From Corynebacterium sp. CNCTC7651 (GTDB taxonomy: Bacteria > Actinomycetota > Actinomycetes > Mycobacteriales > Mycobacteriaceae), in assembly GCF_021496665.1 (NCBI RefSeq), contig NZ_CP071246.1, positions 2,170,001 through 2,234,000 on the forward strand: DNA of 64,000 nucleotides, in the 5' to 3' direction. The notes under the pieces were generated by a model. The model was given only the letters and a program-made list of their open reading frames with translations. It was not told the origin of the DNA and did no database searches. Every line of letters starts with the position of its first letter. The stretch's first letter is position 1. This document shows, one piece after another, positions 8,647-16,641 of the stretch. Position numbers and translations under genes: made by a program.

Positions 8647-9837
8647 ATGCGCACCCTTTTCACCGGCATCAGCGAACTCCGCACCGTTTCCGAGCAGGGC
8701 ACCATCAAGGACGCTTTCTTGCTTATCGACGGTCCCTTGATCCAATCCCTCGGCCCCGCCAGCGAACGGCCCTCCGACGCGGAGGTGGATGAGGTGATTG
8801 ATCTGGGCGGGCGCGCAGTGCTGCCCGGCTGGGTGGACAGCCACACGCACATGGTGTTCGACGGCAACCGCGCCGAGGAGTTTGAGGCGCGCATGGCGGG
8901 CGAGTCCTACGCCGCCGGCGGCATCGCGGTGACCATGGAGGCCACCCGCTCCGCCGGTGAGGAACGCCTGGACCAGCTGGTCCGCGAGCGGATCGCCGCC
9001 GGCCACGCCGGAGGCACCACCTGCTTTGAGACGAAGACGGGCTACGGCCTCAACGTCGAGTCCGAGGCGGAAGCCGCCCGCGTGGCCGCACGCCACGTGG
9101 ACGAGGTGACCTTCCTCGGCGCCCACCTGGTCCCGCCGGGCGCGGACGCGGAGGAGTACGTGGAGCTGGTCATCGGCCCGATGCTGGACGCGGTGAAGGA
9201 CCACGTGCAGTGGATCGACGTGTTCTGTGAGCGCGGCGCGTTCAACGAGGAGCAGTCACGCCGTGTCCTCGAGGCCGGCAAGGCTGCCGGCCTCGGCGTG
9301 CGCGTGCACGGCAACCAGTTGGGCGAGGGCCCGGGCGTCGCCCTTGCCGTAGAGATGGGTGCCGCCAGCGTGGACCACGTGAACTACCTGTCCGAGGAGG
9401 ATTTCCGGCTTCTGGCGGGCTCGGATACTGTCGCCACGCTTCTGCCCGCGTGCGACCTGTCCACCCGCGAGGAGCTGGCTCCCGGCCGCAAGCTGATCGA
9501 TGCGGGCGCGACCGTGGCGATCGCTTCCAACCTGAACCCGGGCACCAGCTTCACCAGCAGCATGAACTTCTGCGTCACCACCGCGGTGCTGCAGCAGCGC
9601 CTGACGCTGGATGAGGCGATCGAGGCCGCGACCACCGGCGGTGCGAAGGCACTGCGCCGCCACAACGTGGGCGACGGCAAAGATGCTCAGGGGCGCCCGG
9701 CGAAGGGCACGCTGGTGCCCGGCGCAGCAGCGGACCTGCACATCTTGGATGCGGAAAACGCCATCAACCTCGCCTACCGCCCCGGCATGCCGATTACGTG
9801 GCAGACCTGGGTGGCCGGCGAGAAGGTGTACGGGTAG
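8647..9837 (+). CDS. hutI: Imidazolonepropionase
   Basis: Hydrolyses 4-imidazolone-5-propionate to N-formimidoyl-L-glutamate. 396 residues, amidohydrolase fold. Metal and substrate segments: DSHTHMVFDGNR (about residues 61-72, His-x-His pair), ETKTGYGL, GAHLVPPG, VHGNQLG and VDHVNYL. The fourth metal ligand, an Asp in the family segment Ala-Thr-Asp-x-Asn-Pro-Gly, reads Asn295 here (ASNLNPGTS), confirmed in the DNA (AAC at 9529-9531). The substitution may be a lineage variant or may affect metal binding. GAAAGGA precedes the ATG. Assignment is firm from the neighbours. Confidence 0.94.
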   Translation: MRTLFTGISELRTVSEQGTIKDAFLLIDGPLIQSLGPASERPSDAEVDEVIDLGGRAVLPGWVDSHTHMVFDGNRAEEFEARMAGESYAAGGIAVTMEATRSAGEERLDQLVRERIAAGHAGGTTCFETKTGYGLNVESEAEAARVAARHVDEVTFLGAHLVPPGADAEEYVELVIGPMLDAVKDHVQWIDVFCERGAFNEEQSRRVLEAGKAAGLGVRVHGNQLGEGPGVALAVEMGAASVDHVNYLSEEDFRLLAGSDTVATLLPACDLSTREELAPGRKLIDAGATVAIASNLNPGTSFTSSMNFCVTTAVLQQRLTLDEAIEAATTGGAKALRRHNVGDGKDAQGRPAKGTLVPGAAADLHILDAENAINLAYRPGMPITWQTWVAGEKVYG

Positions 9838-9857
9838 CGGCAGCGTCACCCCGTTGA

Positions 9858-9881
9858 ATCTACCTAGATTTCTGGGTAGAT
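9858..9881 (+). promoter_or_regulatory. Inverted repeat before the toxin-antitoxin pair (operator and/or terminator)
   Basis: ATCTACC (9858-9864) and GGTAGAT (9875-9881) form perfect 7-bp arms around a 10-nt loop, followed by TTTTT. It could end the hutUI transcript. Its end is 9 bp before the antitoxin ATG, so it could also be the operator through which the antitoxin autoregulates. Confidence 0.5.
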
Positions 9882-9889
9882 TTTTCGGC

Positions 9890-10198
9890 ATGAAGACGCT
9901 TTCTATCACCGAGGCATCTCGTTCCGGCATTTCGGGCTTGGTTGCGGCTGCCGAATCGGGTGAACCTATCGCGCTGGCGCGCCACGGACGTGTCGTTGCT
10001 GAGGTTGTATCTGCGGACCAGATGGCCACTCTCCGGCAAGCCCAGGAGTCTCTGCTTGATGCTGCGCTTGTGATGGCACGCTTTGTTACCGACAGCGGGG
10101 AACGAACCGACCTTGACGATGCGCTTGAGATGTTCGGTTTTAGCCGTACCGAGCTTGAGGCGGAACTCGCCGAAGAGATAGCTACCGGCAGGTTATGA
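9890..10198 (+). CDS. Phd/YefM-family antitoxin
   Basis: 102-residue protein whose first 45 residues (SITEASRSGISGLV, then GEPIALARHGRVVAEVVS) match the Phd/YefM DNA-binding antitoxin fold; the rest is acidic and probably wraps the toxin. Its stop overlaps the toxin start (ATGA), the usual antitoxin-first arrangement. It would neutralise the toxin and, with it, bind the inverted repeat just upstream. There is no good ribosome-binding site, so translation may be leaderless or weak. Lower GC than the flanking hut genes is visible by eye, in keeping with a mobile module. Confidence 0.85.
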   Translation: MKTLSITEASRSGISGLVAAAESGEPIALARHGRVVAEVVSADQMATLRQAQESLLDAALVMARFVTDSGERTDLDDALEMFGFSRTELEAELAEEIATGRL

Positions 10199-10752
10199 GT
10201 GAGTTGCCGCCAAGAGCGACTGTCCGTCTAACTGCGGATGCAGTTGCGGATATTCGGCACCTGCAAAAGCGAGATCCGAGTATCTCGCGGCTCATTTTCC
10301 GACGGATTCTTTTTCTGGAGAAATCCCCTCATGCAGGCGAACCTCTATTGGGGGCACGGGTGGGCTTCCGGAAGCTCGTGGCAGGCAACCGCCATTACCG
10401 GATCATTTGGCGGATTGCTCGCAGCGAGCAACATGATGCGATCATCGAGATAGCGGAAGTGTGGGCTGCTGGCGCTCGGTCGGACGGCGAGATCTACCAA
10501 GAGATGCAGAAACGGGTTGAGGCGGTAAAACTGAACGGCGCCCCTGAAACCCGGCCACTCGTCGAGGTAATCGAGGAAATGGGGCAGCTGTACCTCGACA
10601 TGAGGAGCCACGCCGAGCCCCCACCCCAGTTACCGGAATGGCTCAAACAAGCCCTGAAGGAACAGCTGCAGCTCTCTGCCGCCCAAATAGCAGGATTAAC
10701 CCAGGAGAAGGCTCAGAAGCTCCTTGCAGAGCACTGGAGCAGGCCTAAATAG
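10195..10752 (+). CDS. RelE/ParE-superfamily toxin with long C-terminal extension
   Basis: 185 residues. Residues 1-95 look like a RelE/ParE toxin: LTADAVADIRHLQKRDPS, then FRKLVAGNRHYRIIWRI, the core strand carrying basic residues. Family members are normally 85-110 residues; this one has about 90 further residues (PLVEVIEEMGQLYLDMRSH, then a Gln/Leu-rich helix) that I do not recognise. The RelE part would be an mRNA interferase or a gyrase poison; sequence alone cannot decide. It overlaps the antitoxin gene by 4 bp, and its 3' end runs into the convergent DUF5926 gene. Confidence 0.78.
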   Translation: MSELPPRATVRLTADAVADIRHLQKRDPSISRLIFRRILFLEKSPHAGEPLLGARVGFRKLVAGNRHYRIIWRIARSEQHDAIIEIAEVWAAGARSDGEIYQEMQKRVEAVKLNGAPETRPLVEVIEEMGQLYLDMRSHAEPPPQLPEWLKQALKEQLQLSAAQIAGLTQEKAQKLLAEHWSRPK

Positions 10753-11669
10753 TCACCTGGCGGGACTTGATGTTGTCCAAGCTGCTTGCGCTCGTCCGCG
10801 TTGAGCTGCGCGTCGGAGGCATACTCCTCTTCGATCGCCTTGTTCAAGGTCACCAGCGCTTCTGCGAAGGACTCGGCCGGCATCTCCGGGTCCAGGTCCC
10901 ACACGGGCACAACCACACCGTGGGTGCGGAACGCGCCGGCGAACTTGGTGCCCTCGCCCAAGTTCAGCTCGCCGCGTGCGGCAATGCGGGCCAGGGCCGA
11001 GAGCATCTGGTTCTCATTCTCCTCCGGGCGCACCCAGCGGATGTGGGCCTTGCCGCCGCCCGGGTTGACCCACCAGACAGAGCCCGGCACATCGGCCTTG
11101 ACCTGGGTGGACGGCATCACGGCATCGTTCGCGCGGGCAAGTGCCTGACGGACCTCCGCAGGGATCTGCGCACCCTCCGGGAACCACCAAGCGAAGTCGT
11201 TGTGCTCGGAGATGGTGAGGTTCGAGTCACCGTCGATAAGCGTGGAAAGCTCCGGCTGCGAGCCATCCGCGACGGTGGAGCCGAGGCTGGAACCCGGCTC
11301 AGCGGAAAGCACCCAGTTGAGGGCGTACGCGAGGTCGCGGCCCGGGTTCTGGGAGTGGGAGCCGACCTGGAGGGCCACGAAGCGCTCCCCGCCCTCGTTC
11401 TTCGCGCGCACCATTGCCGCGCCGGCGCCCGGCAGGACGGTGACCAGGTTGACCGGGGTGCCCTGCACCTCAACCTGCGCGACTGCGGAGGGGACGAATT
11501 CCTGCAGCGCGATGAGGTCCGCCTCCATTGCCAACCCTGCGAACGGGCGCGGGTCCTTCGCGTACGCCTCGCGCTCAGCGGCGCGGGCGGCCAGCTTGGC
11601 CTCGCGGCGGGTCATGCCCTCGGGCAGAACGTCCTTGGCCTTTTGCTTCTTCGGTTTCCTAGGAGCCAT
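10713..11669 (-). CDS. DUF5926 family protein, C-terminus shifted by one base
   Basis: 318 residues as sequenced. DUF5926 proteins are actinobacterial proteins of unknown function, sometimes mislabelled as SecA-related. The basic start MAPRKPKKQKAK and the LPEGMTRREAKLAARAAERE segment are typical. The last 24 residues look wrong. If one A of the AA at 10779-10780 is removed, the frame reads Lys-Gln-Leu-Asp-Asn-Ile-Lys-Ser-Arg-Gln-Val-Thr-Ile and stops at 10745, an ending like that of relatives and giving only 8 bp overlap with the toxin gene instead of 40. It starts 4 bp after the GDPD stop, so the two form an operon. A CGTCGATAAGC copy reads Leu-Ile-Asp. Confidence 0.78.
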   Translation of the reverse strand: MAPRKPKKQKAKDVLPEGMTRREAKLAARAAEREAYAKDPRPFAGLAMEADLIALQEFVPSAVAQVEVQGTPVNLVTVLPGAGAAMVRAKNEGGERFVALQVGSHSQNPGRDLAYALNWVLSAEPGSSLGSTVADGSQPELSTLIDGDSNLTISEHNDFAWWFPEGAQIPAEVRQALARANDAVMPSTQVKADVPGSVWWVNPGGGKAHIRWVRPEENENQMLSALARIAARGELNLGEGTKFAGAFRTHGVVVPVWDLDPEMPAESFAEALVTLNKAIEEEYASDAQLNADERKQLGQHQVPPGDYLGLLQCSARSF

Positions 11670-11673
11670 GCCC

Positions 11674-12408
11674 TCAGATCGTACCGGTGGCCCGATTGAA
11701 CGTATCCACCGCCAGGTTGGGCAGATCCGTAGCCAGCACGTCCACCCCGTTGTCCGCGCACCACAGCATCTCGCGCGGAGTGTTCACGGTCCACGTGTAC
11801 GTTTTCAGCCCGCGGAACCCCAGGAGCTCCGGTTTGGCCTGCAAGTGGCTCAAACCAGGGCCGACGCCGAAGGGGCGCGAGAACATCTGGTTTGTGGGGT
11901 TCCACTGCCGCTCGCGGAGGCGGAACAGGTAGTAGGTCTCCAGCTCCGGCGCATGCTCGGTGAAGTACCGCACCGCACTGTGGGAGAACGAAATGACGTG
12001 CACGCGCTCCGAATCGCTCAAATGGTTGTAGCGCAGCACGCGCAGCGTCTGCTCATCCACCTCTGGGCCGAAGCGGGTCGGGTGCTTGGTCTCTATATAG
12101 ATGTGCTTGTCCGGGAAGTCCTGCATGAGCTCCAGCAGCTCCTCCAGGAGCAAGATGTGTTGCGGATCTTCCTCTGTGCCGTTGTTCAGCTTGGCCAGCT
12201 CCGCGTAATCCATGCGGGCCACCGTGCCGGTGCCGTTGGTGGTGCGGTTCACCGTGGCGTCATGGAACACCACCAATTTGCCGTCCCGGGTTAGGCGCAC
12301 GTCGCACTCAATGCCGTGAATGGGCAGCTTCAGTGCCTCTACGAACGCCCGCTGCGTGAGCTCGGGGAACAGGCCGGAAAATCCGCGGTGCGCCACAATC
12401 TCAGTCAC
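11674..12408 (-). CDS. Glycerophosphodiester phosphodiesterase
   Basis: 244 residues from a GTG start giving VTEIVAHRGFSGLFPELT. AHRG, ECDVRLTRDGKLVVFHDATVNRTT and IETKHP are the GDPD motifs carrying the catalytic His pair and metal-binding Glu and Asp. It hydrolyses glycerophosphodiesters to sn-glycerol 3-phosphate and an alcohol. No signal peptide is seen from this start, so it is probably cytoplasmic. The open frame continues upstream to 12576, but that extension overlaps the divergent hydrolase gene and lacks conserved features. DUF5926 follows immediately. Confidence 0.88.
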   Translation of the reverse strand: MTEIVAHRGFSGLFPELTQRAFVEALKLPIHGIECDVRLTRDGKLVVFHDATVNRTTNGTGTVARMDYAELAKLNNGTEEDPQHILLLEELLELMQDFPDKHIYIETKHPTRFGPEVDEQTLRVLRYNHLSDSERVHVISFSHSAVRYFTEHAPELETYYLFRLRERQWNPTNQMFSRPFGVGPGLSHLQAKPELLGFRGLKTYTWTVNTPREMLWCADNGVDVLATDLPNLAVDTFNRATGTI

Positions 12409-12469
12409 GCCAGCCAACGTACTCCCGGCCCGCGCTCCCCGCCCGCGTGAGTTCGCGATTTTTGGGACA

Positions 12470-14423
12470 ATGAGCACCATGCTCGACCTCGGCTCCGTCA
12501 ACCCCCGCACCCTGCTCCGTTTCCTTCCCGGCTCCTTGGATGCAAAGGTGCCGGAGGCGGTGAACGCAGTACGCAACTCCCGGCGCAGCTACCTCCATCA
12601 GCCGCGACGGCTTGCTGGCCGCGCCAGTTGCGGCGCTGCAGGTGTTCGCGGACCTGACCCCGGCGCTGCGCCTGCGCGGCCTGCAGCGCCTGCCGCAGAG
12701 TTTCCGTGCCGGCGCCATTGGCGCAGAGATTGCCACCTGGGGCGCCGTCTCCCCGTCGCTGCTGCCGCATAAGTGGACCACCACCGCGGCGAACACGGCC
12801 GTGCTCCAGGGCATCGGCCACGGTGTGGCCACCGCGGCGGCGCAGGTGATCCGGCCGGGTGCACAGCGCAAAGCAGGTCCGCTGCCCCGCCCGGCGCGCC
12901 TAGCCATGACGGGTGTGACGCTGGGCTTCTACGGCTTGGCCATCTGCCGCCGCAGTGACCAGGAGGAGCTGGTGGAGGTAGAGGGCGAGTACTCCGTCTG
13001 GGACACCGTAATCGGCCTCGCACTGGGCACCGTGGGCTACGGCGCGGTGCTGGCACTCGGCGAGGTTGTGCAATCCTTCGTAGACGCCATCAACAGCCTG
13101 TTTGGCAAGAAGCTGCCGCCGGTGACCTCCTGGCCGCTGGCGATTGCGGTGGGCGGCGGCTTTTTGCTCGTGTTCACAGACCGGCTGGTGATCCGCCAGG
13201 TGCTTTCCATGGCGTCGCGCCAGGCTGCGGAGCTGGATCGCGCGTTCATGCGCGGGGCGGACCAGCCGACGGAACCTGAGCGTTCCGGCTCGCCCGAATC
13301 CCACGTGGAGTGGAGCGACATGGGCCGCCAGGGTCGCGCCACCGTGGCTGGTGGCCCGCGCAAGGAACACATCGAGCGCGTGCTGGGCGAGGGCACCGAG
13401 GCGAAGAACCCCATCCGCATCTTCGTTGGGCTGCACGGCCTTGAGCAGAACGAGTCGCCGAATTATGAGGCGATGGCGGAGGAAGCCATCGCGGAGATGC
13501 GCCGCACCGGCGCGTTCGAGCGCTCCCACATCGCCATCATGTCCGGCGCCGGCACCGGCTGGGTGAACGATTTCCACACCTCCGGCCTGGAGTTTGTCAC
13601 CCGCGGCGATTGCGCGATCGTCTCCATGCAGTACTCGTTCCTCCCGTCCGCGTTCTCTTACGTCGCGGACCACGAATCCCCGGTGCGCTCCTCCCGCGTG
13701 CTGGCCCAGGCGATCCGGCGGGAGCTCGCGCGTATCGACGAATCCCAGAGGCCAAAACTCTACGTCGGCGGCGAATCGCTCGGAGCCTACGGCGTGTCCG
13801 ACATTTTCCAATCCGTCGAGGAGTTCATGCAGGGCGCCTCCGGCGGCGTGTTCACCGGTGTACCCGGGTTTGCGAAGAACCACAGGGAGTTAACCAAACG
13901 TCGAGAAGCAGGAAGCCCCCAGCGCCTGCCGCTGGTGGACGGCGGCCGGCACGCGCGCTTTGCTGCCCACCCGGACCACTTGAAGCACGATTACAAGGGC
14001 GACGCGTACGCCAACGAGTGGAAGGAGCCGCGCTACCTGTTCGCCCAGCACGCCTCGGACCCGGTGGTGTGGTGGGAGCCCAGCCTGATTTGGAAGGCGC
14101 CGGACTGGTTGAAAGAGCCGGGCTCGCGCGGCCAGCTCGCGCCCGAGGCGCAGAAGCTGGACGTGCTGCAGACCCTACGGTGGATGCCGTTGGTGACGTT
14201 CTGGCAGGTGGGCGTGGACCAGCTCGCTTCCCAGGAGGTGCCCAGCCCGCACGGCCACAACTACCACGATGAGACGGTGGCGTATTGGAACGCCGTCATC
14301 CACGGCGAGGGCGACGGTGCACTGACGGAGGCGCAGCTGCAGCGTGCCTCCGAGTGGATCCACAACGACGCGGTGAAGCTGCGCAAACCCCCGGGCGGCT
14401 TCCCGTCCAAGTACGGGTACTAG
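12470..14423 (+). pseudogene. Alpha/beta-hydrolase (Abhydrolase_9 type) membrane protein, frameshifted near the N-terminus
   Basis: The main frame (from about 12600 to 14423) encodes several N-terminal membrane helices and a C-terminal hydrolase domain with the nucleophile elbow GGESLGAYG and segments VGLHGLEQNES and PHGHNYHDET. This fits the actinobacterial Abhydrolase_9 family, of unknown substrate. The natural start seems to be the ATG at 12470 (MSTMLDLGSVNPRTLLRFLP), but it lies in another frame. Removing one C from the CC at 12592-12593 joins them as RRSYSISRDGLLAAP. Without that fix only a TTG at 12612 opens the main frame. It may be a sequencing error rather than a dead gene. It is followed 10 bp later by a DUF1345-type gene. 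Confidence 0.72.
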
Positions 14424-14433
14424 GGGCGCATGC

Positions 14434-15150
14434 GTGGCAGCGAAGAAGATCCCCAGCCAAATCACCCGCTACAACCTGTCCCTCTTCGGGGCGTGGGCTG
14501 TCACGATTGCGTTCACCGTTATCGCGGTGCGGCGGGACCTGATCCCGTTCTTCAATGCGGACTCTCTGCTGCCCTTCCTTACCGTCTTTTACCTGGTCTT
14601 CTGGTCCGCATTTGTCACCATCTTCACCGCCTGGACAGCGCGCGTGATGCGCGGCCGCAGCCTGGCAGAATTGCGGGAGCACGCCAAGGCCGAAGTCAAG
14701 GATTCCAAGAAGCGCTGGGTGCGCTGGAGCGGCTTCAAGGGCGCGGCTGGCCTGTCCGTCACCGCGGGAGGCGTGTCCATGATCTTGGCCATCATGCTCA
14801 CCCGCTTCGACCTCACCCGGGAAAGCCCGCTGTGGCTGCTCCTAGGCGTGTGGACTGCGGCCGTGTCCTGGGAATACATGGTGATGATGTACGCCAGCGA
14901 CTACATGGAGTTGGACCTGGCGGAGGAGGGCGTGCGCCATTTCCGCTTCCAATACACCGATGACGTGGCGTTCAACGACTATCTCAGCCTCGCCGCATTC
15001 ACCTCCATCATGGGCTCGATGAGCCCCGCGGAACCGACCACCCGAAAGGGCTGGAACATGGTTCGCTCCAACGCGGTGGTGGCGTTTGTGTTCAACACGC
15101 TGGTGATCGCGATCGTGGTCGCCATGATCACCACCGGGCTGCTGGAGTAG
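14434..15150 (+). CDS. DUF1345-type integral membrane protein
   Basis: 238 residues from a GTG start (VAAKKIPSQITRYNL). About five hydrophobic segments, an internal basic stretch (residues 70-100) and the segment YTDDVAFNDYLSLA before the last helices resemble DUF1345 membrane proteins, which have no known function. The start lies 10 bp after the alpha/beta-hydrolase stop, so the two are probably cotranscribed. It converges on msrA. Confidence 0.65.
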   Translation: MAAKKIPSQITRYNLSLFGAWAVTIAFTVIAVRRDLIPFFNADSLLPFLTVFYLVFWSAFVTIFTAWTARVMRGRSLAELREHAKAEVKDSKKRWVRWSGFKGAAGLSVTAGGVSMILAIMLTRFDLTRESPLWLLLGVWTAAVSWEYMVMMYASDYMELDLAEEGVRHFRFQYTDDVAFNDYLSLAAFTSIMGSMSPAEPTTRKGWNMVRSNAVVAFVFNTLVIAIVVAMITTGLLE

Positions 15151-15158
15151 CGGGGCCG

Positions 15159-15800
15159 CTAAATCCCGCAGGCCACGCCCGTGGAGTGGTGCGGGCAGTA
15201 CCCGTTCGGCACCTTGTGCAAATACTGCTGGTGCTCATCCTCAGCCAGGTAGTAGTCCGCTCCGGCGGCGACTTCGGTCGTGATGGCGCCAAACCCGGCG
15301 TCGGCAAGCGAGCGGCCATACTCCTCGATCCACCCGCGGATCTGCGCAGCCTCTTCCTCGGTGTCCGTGTAGAAGGCGGAGCGGTACTGGGTGCCCACGT
15401 CGTTGCCCTGGCGGTAGCCCTGCGTGGGGTCGTGCGCCTCCAGCGCGGCGCGCACGATTTCCTTCAGCTCCAGCTTCTCGGGGTTGTACACCACTTCCAC
15501 CAGCTCCACGTGGTTGGTTTGCCCGCTGCACACCTCGCGGTACGTGGGGTTGGGGGTTACGCCGCCGCCGTAGCCCACGGAGGTGGATTCCACCCCATCC
15601 ATCTCCCAGTACATTTTCTCCGCGCCCCAGAAGCAACCGATGCCAACCAGCACGCGGCGCTGCTCCGGCAGCCACGGGCCGGTGATCGGTGTGCCCAGCA
15701 CGGCGTGCGGGCGCGGGTTGGGCAGGATCGGCGTCTCGCGGCCGGGCAGCGCAGCCTCGGCCGGAACCAGTTTCGGTGCAGGTGCAAAGAGGAATCCCAT
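15159..15800 (-). CDS. msrA: Peptide methionine (S)-S-oxide reductase MsrA
   Basis: Repairs the S-epimer of methionine sulfoxide in proteins. 213 residues. The catalytic motif GIGCFWGAEKMYW carries the reactive Cys near residue 54. GYGGG and the C-terminal NGYCPHHSTGVACGI provide recycling cysteines. The ATG at 15800 (MGFLFAPAPKL) is chosen over a longer frame that would overlap sodA's promoter. Divergent from sodA with 85 bp between, a logical pairing of oxidative-stress genes. Confidence 0.94.
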   Translation of the reverse strand: MGFLFAPAPKLVPAEAALPGRETPILPNPRPHAVLGTPITGPWLPEQRRVLVGIGCFWGAEKMYWEMDGVESTSVGYGGGVTPNPTYREVCSGQTNHVELVEVVYNPEKLELKEIVRAALEAHDPTQGYRQGNDVGTQYRSAFYTDTEEEAAQIRGWIEEYGRSLADAGFGAITTEVAAGADYYLAEDEHQQYLHKVPNGYCPHHSTGVACGI

Positions 15801-15885
15801 ACATCCTTTAACGGTCCTCCAAGCCCCCGTGTTCCAAATTTGTCTACCATGGGGCTCGACCGCTTTTCGACGAAAGGATTTAACC

Positions 15886-16488
15886 ATGGCTGTTTACGAG
15901 CTTCCCGAACTCCCCTACGCAAACGACGCACTTGAGCCGCACATCTCCGCCGAGATTATGGAGCTGCACCACACCAAGCACCACGCCAACTACGTGAAGG
16001 GCGCAAACGCTGCCCTTGAGGCGCTGGAGGCTGAGCGCAACGGCGAGGCAGACGCAGACAAGATCCGCGCACTGTCCAAGAACCTGGCGTTCAACCTGGG
16101 TGGCCACACCAACCACTCCATCTTCTGGAAGAACATGGCACCGAACGCTGGCGGCGCACCGACCGGCGCAATCGCCGAGGCTATTGACCGCGACTTCGGT
16201 TCTTTCGAGGGCTTCAAGAAGCAGTTCTCCGCTGTTGCTAACGGCCTGCAGGGCTCCGGCTGGGCTGTTGCTGGCTACGACCACATTGCTGGCCGCCTGA
16301 TCATCCAGCAGATGACTGACCAGCAGGGCAACATCTCCGTGGACTTCACCCCGGTCCTCATGCTGGACATGTGGGAGCACGCCTTCTACCTCCAGTACAA
16401 GAACGTCAAGGCTGACTACGTTGACGCTTGGTGGAATGTTGTGAACTGGGACGATGTGAACGAGCGCTTCTCCAAGGCTTCCGCATAA
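15886..16488 (+). CDS. sodA: Superoxide dismutase, Mn/Fe family (probably Mn)
   Basis: 200 residues. Dismutates superoxide to peroxide and oxygen in the cytoplasm. Metal ligands visible: His in HHTKHHANYV (about residue 27), His in GGHTNHSIFW (about 75), and Asp and His in MLDMWEHAFYLQY. The QGSGW segment favours manganese. Codon use is strongly biased to highly expressed codons. GAAAGGA precedes the ATG; TACCAT about 40 bp upstream could be a -10 box. A strong hairpin terminator follows. Confidence 0.96.
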   Translation: MAVYELPELPYANDALEPHISAEIMELHHTKHHANYVKGANAALEALEAERNGEADADKIRALSKNLAFNLGGHTNHSIFWKNMAPNAGGAPTGAIAEAIDRDFGSFEGFKKQFSAVANGLQGSGWAVAGYDHIAGRLIIQQMTDQQGNISVDFTPVLMLDMWEHAFYLQYKNVKADYVDAWWNVVNWDDVNERFSKASA

Positions 16489-16509
16489 GCCTGCGCGTTT
16501 AGGCGCACC

Positions 16510-16557
16510 CCAAAAACGTAGTTTCGGGCAGGGCTCTGCCGGAGACTACGTTTTTGG
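16510..16557. terminator. Strong terminator after sodA
   Basis: CCAAAAACGTAGT (16510-16522) pairs perfectly with ACTACGTTTTTGG (16545-16557), giving a 13-bp stem with T- and A-rich ends. It can end transcription from sodA. Confidence 0.75.
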
Positions 16558-16641
16558 TCGTTTCGGGTCGCGCCGAGGGCTTGGCCCCCTCCCCACCCGA
16601 ACTCCTTGCGCCTGCGGAGCCCGCGGGCCACCATAGGACGC

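Noticed and set aside
12409..12576. N-terminal extension of the GDPD protein
   Set aside because: It overlaps the divergent hydrolase gene and lacks conserved residues; the GTG at 12408 is immediately before the conserved AHRG segment.
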